DNA from: Gammaproteobacteria bacterium
GTDB lineage: Bacteria > Pseudomonadota > Gammaproteobacteria > Granulosicoccales > Granulosicoccaceae
Reading direction: 5' to 3'
Length of the DNA: 15,453 nucleotides
NCBI GenBank assembly: GCA_019634245.1
Contig: JAHQVR010000080.1
Coordinates: 1-15,453 of the forward strand
Shown here: piece by piece, positions 1 to 6,486 of the stretch
Position numbering within the stretch: the first letter of the stretch is position 1
How the letters are laid out: the number at the start of each line of letters is the position of its first letter
Notes under the pieces: model-generated
Databases searched by the model: none
What the model saw: the letters and a program-made list of their open reading frames with translations, nothing else
What the model was told of the DNA's origin: nothing
Position numbers and translations under genes: made by a program

Positions 1-1
1 A

Positions 2-259
2 ATACGATCAATGTGGGATGACGATCTTGGGCATCAAATGTCGGGTGTGCTCTATGAAGCTAGATATCTACTGGAGGATGTGAAACAACGCACCACGATA
101 CGCTCGGCGGTACTTGAAAGGATAGTAAAAGGGTTTAATCAACACAGAATTCCAATGGCTTCTCAACCCATGCGTATTGTTAACGAAGCGATTGCCGGCG
201 AACCTTCAAATACCGATACACGCCTATTCGGGTCGATTGGGAAAGCAGCGAATGAATAA
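2..259 (+). CDS. MscS-like mechanosensitive channel, C-terminal fragment (5' end outside window)
   Basis: The frame is open from base 2 to a TAA at 257-259 and gives 85 residues, so this is the 3' end of a gene that starts to the left. The stretch around residues 17-60 (YEARYLLEDVKQRTTIRSAV, then GFNQHRIPM) has the pattern of the cytoplasmic C-terminal domain of MscS-family channels: a beta strand ending in (F/Y)E.R, a DV.QR..IRS turn, a helix, and a G(I/F)..(I)P strand. Family knowledge: these inner-membrane channels release solutes on hypo-osmotic shock. No membrane segment is visible in this part. The tail after the domain (about 25 residues) is not conserved in type. It points towards the apiose locus but there is no sign that it belongs to it. 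A different protein with a similar alpha/beta end cannot be excluded. Confidence 0.5.
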   Translation: MRSMWDDDLGHQMSGVLYEARYLLEDVKQRTTIRSAVLERIVKGFNQHRIPMASQPMRIVNEAIAGEPSNTDTRLFGSIGKAANE

Positions 260-336
260 TCAATAGGCTTGAAGCTAGCTACTAACACTCACAGCTCTAG
301 CTGGCGGACCTGGCTACCACTATAACTATGATTGCG

Positions 337-352
337 CATAATATATATTATG
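337..352. promoter_or_regulatory. 16-bp perfect AT-rich palindrome, possible operator
   Basis: CATAATATATATTATG equals its own reverse complement over all 16 bases. It lies about 78 bp after the stop of the MscS-like gene in non-coding DNA. It could be a regulator site or a cruciform-prone sequence. No U-run follows, so it is not a normal intrinsic terminator. No adjacent gene clearly starts from it. Confidence 0.3.
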
Positions 353-660
353 TTAAATTGAACATATTGCACCAAAACGCTTGTATATAGGCATTTCCCC
401 ACTTCCAGGATTAGTTTCTCGGTAGAAATCACCCTTATACACGGACCTGCCATATCGCCTGAATCGATTGCTATTGCTACATCGATTCAAATACCCGACC
501 CTCCAAACACCCATTTACTTGCTGGATTTAGACTGGTTCGAAACATTCGGAATAGGATTTACCAAATTCGGTTTTAAGCGGTGTTTGCGCCTGTCCGAAA
601 AGACAACTGGAATATTGCCCGAGCGCCCTTGGGTAGCCCGACGGGATGGATTGATTTTCT

Positions 661-689
661 GCACGAAACCAGCCGGAATAGTTTCGTGC
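661..689. terminator. 9-bp inverted repeat downstream of the minus-strand operon
   Basis: GCACGAAAC (661-669) and GTTTCGTGC (681-689) are perfect reverse complements separated by 11 bases, giving a stable hairpin on either strand. For the minus-strand operon it lies 22 bp after the stop of the last small reading frame (712), where transcript ends are expected. No U-tract follows on either strand, so it is not a classical Rho-independent terminator. It may protect a 3' end or be chance. Confidence 0.35.
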
Positions 690-711
690 CAACTCATGCA
701 CTCGATAACAA

Positions 712-852
712 TCAAAATATTCCCGAAACAAAACCGTGCCAACTGTTATGTGGCCGAGGATTATCTCTCCCCGGAAAACGAAGGCGATCGAGTCGATTAA
801 CTGTGATTTCTGCCCAAGTGTCATGATCAGAGGTAAGAACAAAATCAGTCAT
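712..852 (-). CDS. Hypothetical 46-residue protein or truncated gene start
   Basis: An ATG at 852-850 on the minus strand is preceded by a good ribosome binding site (AAGGA at 863-859, six bases before the ATG). It begins 22 bp after the stop of the SorC-type regulator, so it is placed as the last cistron of that operon. The frame runs MTDFVLTSDHDTWAEITVNR and on to a TGA at 714-712. The product is hydrophilic, with no signal peptide, membrane segment or known motif, and I do not recognise it. The well-placed ribosome binding site suggests a real start. The short length, with other open minus frames continuing to about 515, suggests it may be the head of a longer gene broken by frameshift or truncation. 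Confidence 0.35.
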   Translation of the reverse strand: MTDFVLTSDHDTWAEITVNRLDRLRFPGRDNPRPHNSWHGFVSGIF

Positions 853-874
853 GATGTGTCCTTGCATTCTCTTG

Positions 875-1822
875 TTAGCTCAACCGCTCTGCAGTAAACC
901 TATCGGTGATTAAAATATTAATAACACCGGATTTCAACGTAGCATCAATCGCCTGAGTTTTCGATTTTCCGCCTGCCAATGCAACAACGCGAGGCACGTC
1001 ATTCAACTGAGTAAGAGTCATTCCGATAACACGCTCGTTCAGTGGTGTTAATACCTGCCCTCCTTCGGAATTTATGTATCTTTGACTCAACTCGGCTACG
1101 GCACCGCGATCGGCAAGCTGCTTTAACTCCGGCTCAGAGAATATGTTCCCACTTTGCGCTAGCATATCTGACGGCTCAACAGCACCAACTCCAATGAAAG
1201 CAAGCGTGATATTCTCAAACTGCTCGGTGGCTTCCCTGACAAATTTTTCGCCGAGTAAAATGATTTTGGCTTCGCGCGATGCTGCCACAGCGGGCGCCTG
1301 TAAAATGATCGATTCAGCTCCTGTGAGTTGCGCCAAACGGGTGGTCACCTGTGTGGCGTGTTTTTGAATATTCGGGTTACCGATACCACCCAGTGTTTGG
1401 ACCACAGATTTGGCTTTCCCTTGCGTCATAGGGTGAACATTATCGATCATTTTAACGATGGTCTGGCTCCATGATGAGATACCTATAACCTCATTGTTTT
1501 GAATCGTTGTTTCAAGAAAATGTGCGGCGGCTTCGCCTATTCGCGACATGACCGCCGCTTCCCTATCCTCAGAGCAATCAACCACTATGGCCTCAGCTAT
1601 TTCGTACTTGCTACGCAAGCCAGCCTCAAGATCAGGATAGGTACCTTGGGGGACATTCAAACTAATACGTACGATACCCTCCTCCAGCGCGCGCTTTAAC
1701 ATTCGCGAAACCGTTGCCTGGCTCATACTTAAGTCTTTTGCAATGGCAGATTGACGTTGACCATCAACGTGATAGCGTTGGGCAACTCGCGTCATGAAGC
1801 GTAGTTCGTCTAGTCGCGACAT
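875..1822 (-). CDS. SorC/DeoR-type sugar-binding transcriptional regulator
   Basis: The 315-residue length is normal for the SorC family. Residues about 22-44 form the DNA-binding helix-turn-helix (RQSAIAKDLSMSQATVSRML). From about residue 55 the protein is the SorC sugar-phosphate-binding domain, recognisable by GISSWSQTIVKMI, VVQTLGGIGNPN, AFIGVGA, a GVIN-type loop and a C-terminal LITD strand. Family knowledge: such proteins bind DNA as oligomers and change affinity when a phosphorylated sugar binds. It follows the kinase gene by 46 bp in the aptA-aptB-aplK operon, so the inferred inducer is a pathway phosphate such as apulose 4-phosphate. Likely targets are its own operon and the divergent transporter operon, through the repeated elements in 5130-5281. 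The ATG at 1822 directly precedes the N-terminal helix and is preferred, although its ribosome binding site is weak. Confidence 0.85.
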   Translation of the reverse strand: MSRLDELRFMTRVAQRYHVDGQRQSAIAKDLSMSQATVSRMLKRALEEGIVRISLNVPQGTYPDLEAGLRSKYEIAEAIVVDCSEDREAAVMSRIGEAAAHFLETTIQNNEVIGISSWSQTIVKMIDNVHPMTQGKAKSVVQTLGGIGNPNIQKHATQVTTRLAQLTGAESIILQAPAVAASREAKIILLGEKFVREATEQFENITLAFIGVGAVEPSDMLAQSGNIFSEPELKQLADRGAVAELSQRYINSEGGQVLTPLNERVIGMTLTQLNDVPRVVALAGGKSKTQAIDATLKSGVINILITDRFTAERLS

Positions 1823-1868
1823 TGAACGCCCAAATTTAAATTGCTATGTTCGCGCACTTTAGGGAGTT

Positions 1869-3335
1869 CTATCCATTGGCATGTGTGCATTTCAGTATCG
1901 CATTGTTCCAAATTGATATTATTGTTGATCGGTCTTGCTCGGCCATTGTCGGCACTATGGTGACACGATCTCTATCCAAAGATTCAATTTCGTCCAAGCT
2001 GGTCCAAAATCCAGTACTCAGCCCAGCGAGCATTCCCGCTCCGAGCGCTGAAAGCTCAGACTCAACGCTCACGGTTACGGGTTGAGACAAAAGGTTTGCA
2101 AGCTGCTGCATGAGGAATTTATTCTTAGTCGGACCACCATCGACAAAGATTCGTCCGCCATTGGCTGGCGCTTGTTTGTGCATGGCATGAAACACATCAA
2201 CCACCTGCAGTGACATTGATAGAGCTGCAGCGTGAGCCACGTGTGCGGGAGTACTGGCAAAGCTTATGCCTGTTAGTATTCCACGCGCCTGCGGATTCCA
2301 ATGCGGCGCGCCGAGCCCGACAAGTGCGGGAACCAAACTAACGCCATTCGCTGTTTCAACCGTTGCTGCAAGCTCCATCAACTTGTCTACATCTCCATCG
2401 AGTCCAAGTAAATTGGCTACCCAAGGAAACAATGAGGCACTTACGAGTATGTTTCCTTCCAACGCATAAGTTATCCTACCGTCAATTGACCACGCTATAG
2501 TGGTTGTCATTCCACCACTAGGAACGACTAATTCAGGCGATATCATCATCACCGATGAGCCTGTGCCAAATGTCGCTTTTGCTTCACCGGGAAGAAAAGC
2601 GGCATGACCAAACAGTGCCGCGTGACTGTCACCGATAGCTGACGCAACTGGCACGCCGTCCGGCAGATTGGGGACACTTTTTGTGTGTCCGAACTGATGT
2701 TGCGAGTCAGTTACTGTTGCCAGCACATCGGGGTTCACACCAAACAATGAACATAGTTCAGTATCCCACTCGCCCGTTTTTAAGTTCATCAGTTGTGTAC
2801 GCGAGGCATTGGAACGATCCGTTGCAAAGCACTTACCTGCAGTTAATTTCCAGATTAACCAACTGTCAACCGTTCCAATACAATTATTATTACCGCCCTC
2901 TAGGTCAAGCAACCATCGAATTTTTGTAGCTGGAAACAAAGGGTCTAGCGGCAAACCGGTTTTAGTCAACACCTCATCGGCGCAGCCATCGGCCTTAAGT
3001 TTTTCGGTCTCATTTGCAGTGCGGCGACACTGCCAAGTAATTGTGGGGCCTATGGGTTTACCCGATTTCGCATCCCAGCGAACAACTGATTCTCGTTGAT
3101 TGGATAAGCCAATAGCGGTAATATTTGTGGACGGGACCTGCTCTATACACAGCTTTATTGCCTCGACAACACTTGACCAGATATCGTCTGCAGATTGTTC
3201 AACCCAGCCAGGCTGCGGGTGAGATATGGTGAGGGCAGAAGAGCTGCGAGCAATGATGTGCCCTCGTCGATTCAGCAACACCGCCTTTGAGTTAGTGGTG
3301 CCCTGATCGATGCACAGAACAGCATCATCAAGCAA
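1869..3335 (-). CDS. aplK: FGGY-family carbohydrate kinase, probable apulose kinase
   Basis: Cytoplasmic ATP-dependent kinase. With the start used here it has 488 residues, the usual FGGY length. The N-terminal phosphate motif is CIDQGTTNSKAVL (residues 8-20), followed by LSNQRES (about 77-83) and WQCRRT. The catalytic base is Asp236 in IGDSHAALFGH, then FGTGSS, and the adenosine motif FVDGGPTKNKF (about 397-407). The sequence is of the glycerol/erythritol kinase type. Placement beside a split transketolase matches characterised apiose loci, where AplK makes D-apulose 4-phosphate; the substrate is therefore inferred from context. Start: an in-frame ATG exists at 3410 but lies inside aptB with no ribosome binding site and would add 25 unmatched basic residues. 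The TTG at 3335 puts the first motif at the normal distance from the N-terminus and overlaps the aptB stop by 8 bases, suggesting translational coupling. Confidence 0.72.
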   Translation of the reverse strand: MLDDAVLCIDQGTTNSKAVLLNRRGHIIARSSSALTISHPQPGWVEQSADDIWSSVVEAIKLCIEQVPSTNITAIGLSNQRESVVRWDAKSGKPIGPTITWQCRRTANETEKLKADGCADEVLTKTGLPLDPLFPATKIRWLLDLEGGNNNCIGTVDSWLIWKLTAGKCFATDRSNASRTQLMNLKTGEWDTELCSLFGVNPDVLATVTDSQHQFGHTKSVPNLPDGVPVASAIGDSHAALFGHAAFLPGEAKATFGTGSSVMMISPELVVPSGGMTTTIAWSIDGRITYALEGNILVSASLFPWVANLLGLDGDVDKLMELAATVETANGVSLVPALVGLGAPHWNPQARGILTGISFASTPAHVAHAAALSMSLQVVDVFHAMHKQAPANGGRIFVDGGPTKNKFLMQQLANLLSQPVTVSVESELSALGAGMLAGLSTGFWTSLDEIESLDRDRVTIVPTMAEQDRSTIISIWNNAILKCTHANG

Positions 3336-4290
3336 GGCGCTTGTTCTCTTTGTTTCCAATAAGAGAGTTCGCCGCCTCGCAAATACCTTGGGCCGACATA
3401 CCGAACTCATCTAATAGAAAATTAGCGGACCCTGTGGGAGCAAAAACTCCTGGAATACCCATAATCTTCATAGGTATGGGACAATTCTGAACGACGACTT
3501 CTGCGATGGCGCTTCCAAGTCCTCCATAAACAGAATGTTCTTCACAAGTTAAAATAGCACCAGTTTCATTTGCTGCATCAATAATGGCATTTGTATCCAA
3601 AGGGCTAAGAGTTGCCATGTTCAAAACCCTAGCATTGATCCCTTGGTTAGCTAAGAGTTCTGCGCCCTGAAGCGCGCGATGAGTCAAAGTTCCATTTGCG
3701 ATTATCGTAAGATCATTACCGGGTCGGACCGTGTTGGCTTTACCAACCTGAAAACGATGTTCCGAATCAAAAATTTCAGGTACGCCTACACGTGATAGTC
3801 GCAAAAATACCGGCCCGTCGTGCTTCGCTGCAAACTCTATAGCACCTTTGGTCTCAATTGGATCGGCAGGCGCTATGATAGTGATATCCGGCAACGCCCT
3901 AATCCAAGCAAAATCTTCGATTGAGTGATGAGTAGGGCCAAGTTCGCCGTAAGCCATTCCTGAGCTGATTCCGCAAAGTTTTACATTGGTATGCGAATAG
4001 GCAACGTCTGCTTTGATTTGTTCAAGTGCCCTACCGGTTAGGAAACAAGAGGCTGCACACACAAACGGGATTTTACCGCCATTGGCTAGGCCCGCTCCCA
4101 CTCCAACCATATTTTGCTCAGCAATTCCGACATTCACTAATCGCTCGGGCCATCTGTCTTTAAATTTTCCAAGTTTGCTAGAACCAACAGAGTCATTGCA
4201 CACCGCAACGATATTGTCATTTTGTTCGGCAAGACTTTCCAACGTGGAAGCAAAAGCATCGCGGCAATCGTGAAGCGCAGCAGTGCTCAT
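3328..4290 (-). CDS. aptB: Transketolase C-terminal subunit, probable apulose-4-phosphate transketolase subunit B
   Basis: This 320-residue protein is the second half of a split, thiamine-diphosphate-dependent transketolase. It has the pyrimidine-binding domain, with the cofactor-activating glutamate Glu58 in NVGIAEQNM. The TKP-type THHSIEDFAWIRALPD motif is at 120-135, and the C-terminal domain runs from about residue 190 (LTIIANGTLTHRA to SVYGGLGSAIAEVV). Its ATG overlaps the stop of the N-terminal subunit gene in an ATGA arrangement, so the two chains are co-translated and must pair. Split transketolases next to an FGGY kinase are the signature of the non-oxidative apiose pathway, in which AptAB converts apulose 4-phosphate and glyceraldehyde 3-phosphate to dihydroxyacetone phosphate and xylulose 5-phosphate. 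A transketolase for another branched or four-carbon ketose phosphate is the main alternative. Confidence 0.75.
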   Translation of the reverse strand: MSTAALHDCRDAFASTLESLAEQNDNIVAVCNDSVGSSKLGKFKDRWPERLVNVGIAEQNMVGVGAGLANGGKIPFVCAASCFLTGRALEQIKADVAYSHTNVKLCGISSGMAYGELGPTHHSIEDFAWIRALPDITIIAPADPIETKGAIEFAAKHDGPVFLRLSRVGVPEIFDSEHRFQVGKANTVRPGNDLTIIANGTLTHRALQGAELLANQGINARVLNMATLSPLDTNAIIDAANETGAILTCEEHSVYGGLGSAIAEVVVQNCPIPMKIMGIPGVFAPTGSANFLLDEFGMSAQGICEAANSLIGNKENKRLA

Positions 4291-5111
4291 TTAAGATTAG
4301 CCACACTGAGTTCGGCTCTTGCCTGTAAGTATTGTGCTTTGTTTGGCACCTTATGATGCCACTCGACCTTGTCTTGCATGAATGAGATGCCTTGTCCTTT
4401 GATGGTATTGGCGATGACACAGGTAGGCTTACGGGCATGCATGGATTTAGTATCAAACGCAGTACACAGCTCAGAAATATTGTGGCCGTCAACCACATTA
4501 GTGGCCCAACCAAAGGCTGAAAATTTCTCGGCGATGGGAGTTAGGTCGTTCGTATCTTCCAACCGTGCACCCTGTTGCAATCGATTGTGATCAACGATGA
4601 GCGTAAGATTGTTTAGGTTGAAATGAGAAGCCGCCATGGCCGCTTCCCAGTTACTACCCTCTTGCAACTCTCCGTCCCCGCACAAAACGAAAACACGCCA
4701 GTCCTCGCCTGATAGAGTTGCCGCTTTCGCCATTCCAACACCTATAGGAAGACCATGCCCCAAAGCACCAGTGTTAGTTTCCACACCTGGTACTTTATTT
4801 CGGTTTGGATGGCCATTCAATCGCGAATGAGGTTTTAAAAACGTATCCAGTTCCGAAAGCTCAATGAATCCTCGATGGGCCAAGGTGGCATACAGCGCAC
4901 AAGCAGTATGCCCCTTGCTAAGAATGAAGCGATCTCTCGTGGGCGAATCGGGATTTTCGGGCTCAACGTTAAGTGTGTGAAAGTAAAGCGTTGTCAATAT
5001 ATCAATGGCGGACATTTCCCCGCCTATGTGCCCAGCACCGGCTCTATAAACTGCATCCAGATCTGACAAGCGAATCTGACCTGCTTTAGCTTGGAGTGCT
5101 TCGATATCCAC
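4287..5111 (-). CDS. aptA: Transketolase N-terminal subunit, probable apulose-4-phosphate transketolase subunit A
   Basis: The 274-residue protein carries the diphosphate-binding half of a transketolase. His28 is in AGAGHIGGEMS, SKGHTACALYA is at about 66-76, TGALGHGLPIGVGMA at about 114-128, and the thiamine-diphosphate/metal motif starts at GDGE (145-148) and ends at Asn176 in VDHNRLQQ. The conserved end IANTIKGQG...WHHKVP is present. It stops exactly where a one-piece transketolase would continue into the next domain, which is supplied by the following gene. The start is a GTG at 5111; no in-frame ATG precedes it and no clear ribosome binding site is seen. It is the first gene of the minus-strand operon, 254 bp from the divergent transporter operon. 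Substrate assignment rests on the neighbouring kinase and the apionate genes. Confidence 0.75.
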   Translation of the reverse strand: MDIEALQAKAGQIRLSDLDAVYRAGAGHIGGEMSAIDILTTLYFHTLNVEPENPDSPTRDRFILSKGHTACALYATLAHRGFIELSELDTFLKPHSRLNGHPNRNKVPGVETNTGALGHGLPIGVGMAKAATLSGEDWRVFVLCGDGELQEGSNWEAAMAASHFNLNNLTLIVDHNRLQQGARLEDTNDLTPIAEKFSAFGWATNVVDGHNISELCTAFDTKSMHARKPTCVIANTIKGQGISFMQDKVEWHHKVPNKAQYLQARAELSVANLK

Positions 5112-5129
5112 AGTCGGTTGATACTCACA

Positions 5130-5140
5130 TGAATAAATAT
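5130..5140 (-). promoter_or_regulatory. Candidate operator: 11-bp element downstream of the aptA promoter
   Basis: Read on the minus strand this is ATATTTATTCA. The identical 11 bases occur on the plus strand at 5262-5272 behind the other divergent promoter. It begins 8 bp after the proposed -10 box of the apt operon, so a bound protein would block or affect initiation. The SorC-type regulator encoded in this operon is the natural candidate binder; that is inference. Confidence 0.45.
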
Positions 5141-5148
5141 ACAGCTAG

Positions 5149-5177
5149 ATAATTTCATGCAACATACCATCTGTCAA
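5149..5177 (-). promoter_or_regulatory. Putative sigma-70 promoter of the aptA-aptB-aplK-sorC operon
   Basis: On the minus strand a perfect -35 box TTGACA (5177-5172) is followed after 17 bp by AATTAT (5154-5149), a weaker -10 box. It lies about 40 bp upstream of the aptA GTG. An alternative -10 (TATATT nearer the gene) has poorer spacing to a -35. Confidence 0.5.
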
Positions 5178-5222
5178 TACCTTTATTACGCACTTTAGTA
5201 GGGCTTGAACTCAAAAAATGCG

Positions 5223-5251
5223 TTGACATGCATACTTGACTGTAATTTAAT
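5223..5251 (+). promoter_or_regulatory. Putative sigma-70 promoter of the ABC transporter operon
   Basis: TTGACA (5223-5228), a 17-bp spacer and TTTAAT (5246-5251) make a good sigma-70 promoter on the plus strand. It would give a leader of roughly 105 bases before the permease ATG at 5366. The repeated 11-bp element and a perfect 13-bp palindrome follow directly downstream. Confidence 0.6.
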
Positions 5252-5261
5252 TGATGCAAGC

Positions 5262-5281
5262 ATATTTATTCACTCAGTGAA
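5262..5281 (+). promoter_or_regulatory. Candidate operator of the transporter operon: 11-bp element plus 13-bp palindrome
   Basis: ATATTTATTCA (5262-5272) is the same element found behind the opposite promoter at 5130-5140. It overlaps a perfect palindrome TTCACTCAGTGAA at 5269-5281 (TTCACT, central C, AGTGAA). The block sits 10 bp after the proposed -10 box, a typical repressor position. The palindromic half is present only on the transporter side. Binding by the SorC-type regulator is inferred. Confidence 0.5.
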
Positions 5282-5365
5282 ATTATGAAATCCAAACCTT
5301 TGAAAATTCGATCGATTGCTACGAATAGAATTAGCTGCGATTAAATACGTGGCTTCTGAATAAAA

Positions 5366-6340
5366 ATGACGTCTGATACGAACACCACTCGCAACGGGTT
5401 GCTTAGCAGCCTTGGAAGAGTCTTGTCAGGTACGACCGGTCCACTCATTGGACTTGTGCTGCTTGTTGTTTATCTAAGCTTTGCCACTGACACTTTTTTT
5501 ACCGTTCGAAATTTTCTTAACATACTCGATCAGATAACCGTACTGGGAATTCTTGCTATCGGAATGACATTCGTCATTCTTATCGGCGGAATCGATCTTG
5601 CCGTTGGATCGATCTTAGCGCTTTGCATCATGGTGATGGGTCATCTGGCTAAAGAAGCCGGCTTTCCTATGTGGTTAGCAATTCTATTAGGCTTAACTGT
5701 TGCGGGTATTGCAGGTGGTATTTCAGGAACATTGATTGCCTTTTTCCGTGTACCTGCCTTTATTGCCACTCTTGCCATGATGTCTGCGGCGCGCGGCTTT
5801 GCCAATATGGTGACTGATGGGCACCAAATCATTAGTTTTCCTGTTTGGTTTAACCTCATGGCTTTAATTCGTCACGGTGGTTACATCACTACCACGGTGG
5901 CGGTAATGTTCGTGGTATTCATTGTTTGTTGGATTTATCTCCGCTTTACCTCCGGAGGTCGTAGTTTGTACGCCATTGGTGGAAATGAGGAAGTTGCGCG
6001 ACTGGCTGGTATTAATGTCAAGCTGCATACCGTCGGCGTGTATGTTGTGTCCGGGGTGCTTGCAGGATTAGCTGGAATCATGCTCGGCGCTCGCCTTGAT
6101 TCTGTCCAGCCAAGCGCAGGTTTTACCTATGAACTGGATGCCATTGCAGCCGTGGTTATTGGCGGAACCAGTCTCTCCGGAGGCACGGGCGGTCTAACTG
6201 GAACAGCGATAGGTGTGCTAATTATAGGAGTGTTGCGAAACGGACTAAACCTACTGGGTGTCTCGCCATTTACTCAACAAGTTGTTATTGGCGTTGTGAT
6301 AGCGCTAGCCGTTGCAGCAGAAGCATTCAAGAAGAAATGA
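5366..6340 (+). CDS. Sugar ABC transporter permease (RbsC-like, CUT2 family)
   Basis: This 324-residue inner-membrane protein is almost wholly hydrophobic, with about eight to ten membrane segments from residue 25 on. It carries the family signatures GGIDLAVGS (74-82), the cytoplasmic coupling loop RSLYAIGGNEEVARLAGIN (199-217), and AVVIGGTSLSGGTGG (263-277). A short polar N-terminus of about 20 residues precedes the first membrane segment. Family knowledge: it forms the translocation channel with a periplasmic binding protein and a double ATPase, both encoded next. It is the first gene of the operon, whereas ATPase-first order is more common in this family. The ATG at 5366 has no good ribosome binding site, but no better start fits. 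The cargo is inferred to be apiose, apionate or a related branched sugar. Confidence 0.88.
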   Translation: MTSDTNTTRNGLLSSLGRVLSGTTGPLIGLVLLVVYLSFATDTFFTVRNFLNILDQITVLGILAIGMTFVILIGGIDLAVGSILALCIMVMGHLAKEAGFPMWLAILLGLTVAGIAGGISGTLIAFFRVPAFIATLAMMSAARGFANMVTDGHQIISFPVWFNLMALIRHGGYITTTVAVMFVVFIVCWIYLRFTSGGRSLYAIGGNEEVARLAGINVKLHTVGVYVVSGVLAGLAGIMLGARLDSVQPSAGFTYELDAIAAVVIGGTSLSGGTGGLTGTAIGVLIIGVLRNGLNLLGVSPFTQQVVIGVVIALAVAAEAFKKK

Positions 6341-6386
6341 GATCGATAGGCAACGAAGTGATATTAGGTGTTGTAAGAAGCAGAAA

Positions 6387-6405
6387 TTCGGTACACCGTG
6401 CCGAA
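6387..6405 (+). other. RNA hairpin between permease and binding-protein genes
   Basis: TTCGGTAC and GTGCCGAA flank a 3-base loop (ACC), giving an 8-bp stem with one G-U pair, 46 bp after the permease stop. No U-tract follows, so it is not an intrinsic terminator. A processing or mRNA-stability element upstream of the abundantly needed binding protein is plausible. The rest of the 146-bp gap shows no convincing promoter. Confidence 0.4.
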
Positions 6406-6486
6406 AGTAAGACGACCCATTGAATTGAGTCACGTAGATAAGATGACGAGAGGTGGGATGACTATTATTTACAGGAGAGTACATAT

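Larger units (their letters stand above)
260..711. other. Intergenic region, no convincing gene
   Basis: This stretch separates the MscS-like gene from the minus-strand operon. It holds a perfect AT-rich palindrome at 337-352 and a 9-bp perfect inverted repeat at 661-689. Between about 468 and 850 several overlapping frames are open on both strands (for example 468-800 plus, 515-742 minus, 528-842 minus). None has a recognisable domain or a clear ribosome binding site, apart from the 46-codon reading frame listed at 712-852. Overlapping frames with no product are what a decaying gene can look like, but chance is possible. No tRNA, insertion sequence or phage feature was seen. Confidence 0.5.

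Noticed and set aside
480..520. T-arm-like string that might indicate a tRNA remnant or attachment site
   Set aside because: No paired stem, acceptor arm or anticodon arm could be built around it.
468..800. 110-codon plus-strand open frame
   Set aside because: No recognisable domain, no ribosome binding site, and it overlaps several other equally open frames; not reported as a gene.
2809..3099. 96-codon plus-strand frame inside the kinase gene
   Set aside because: Lies wholly opposite a well-supported FGGY kinase and has no domain of its own.
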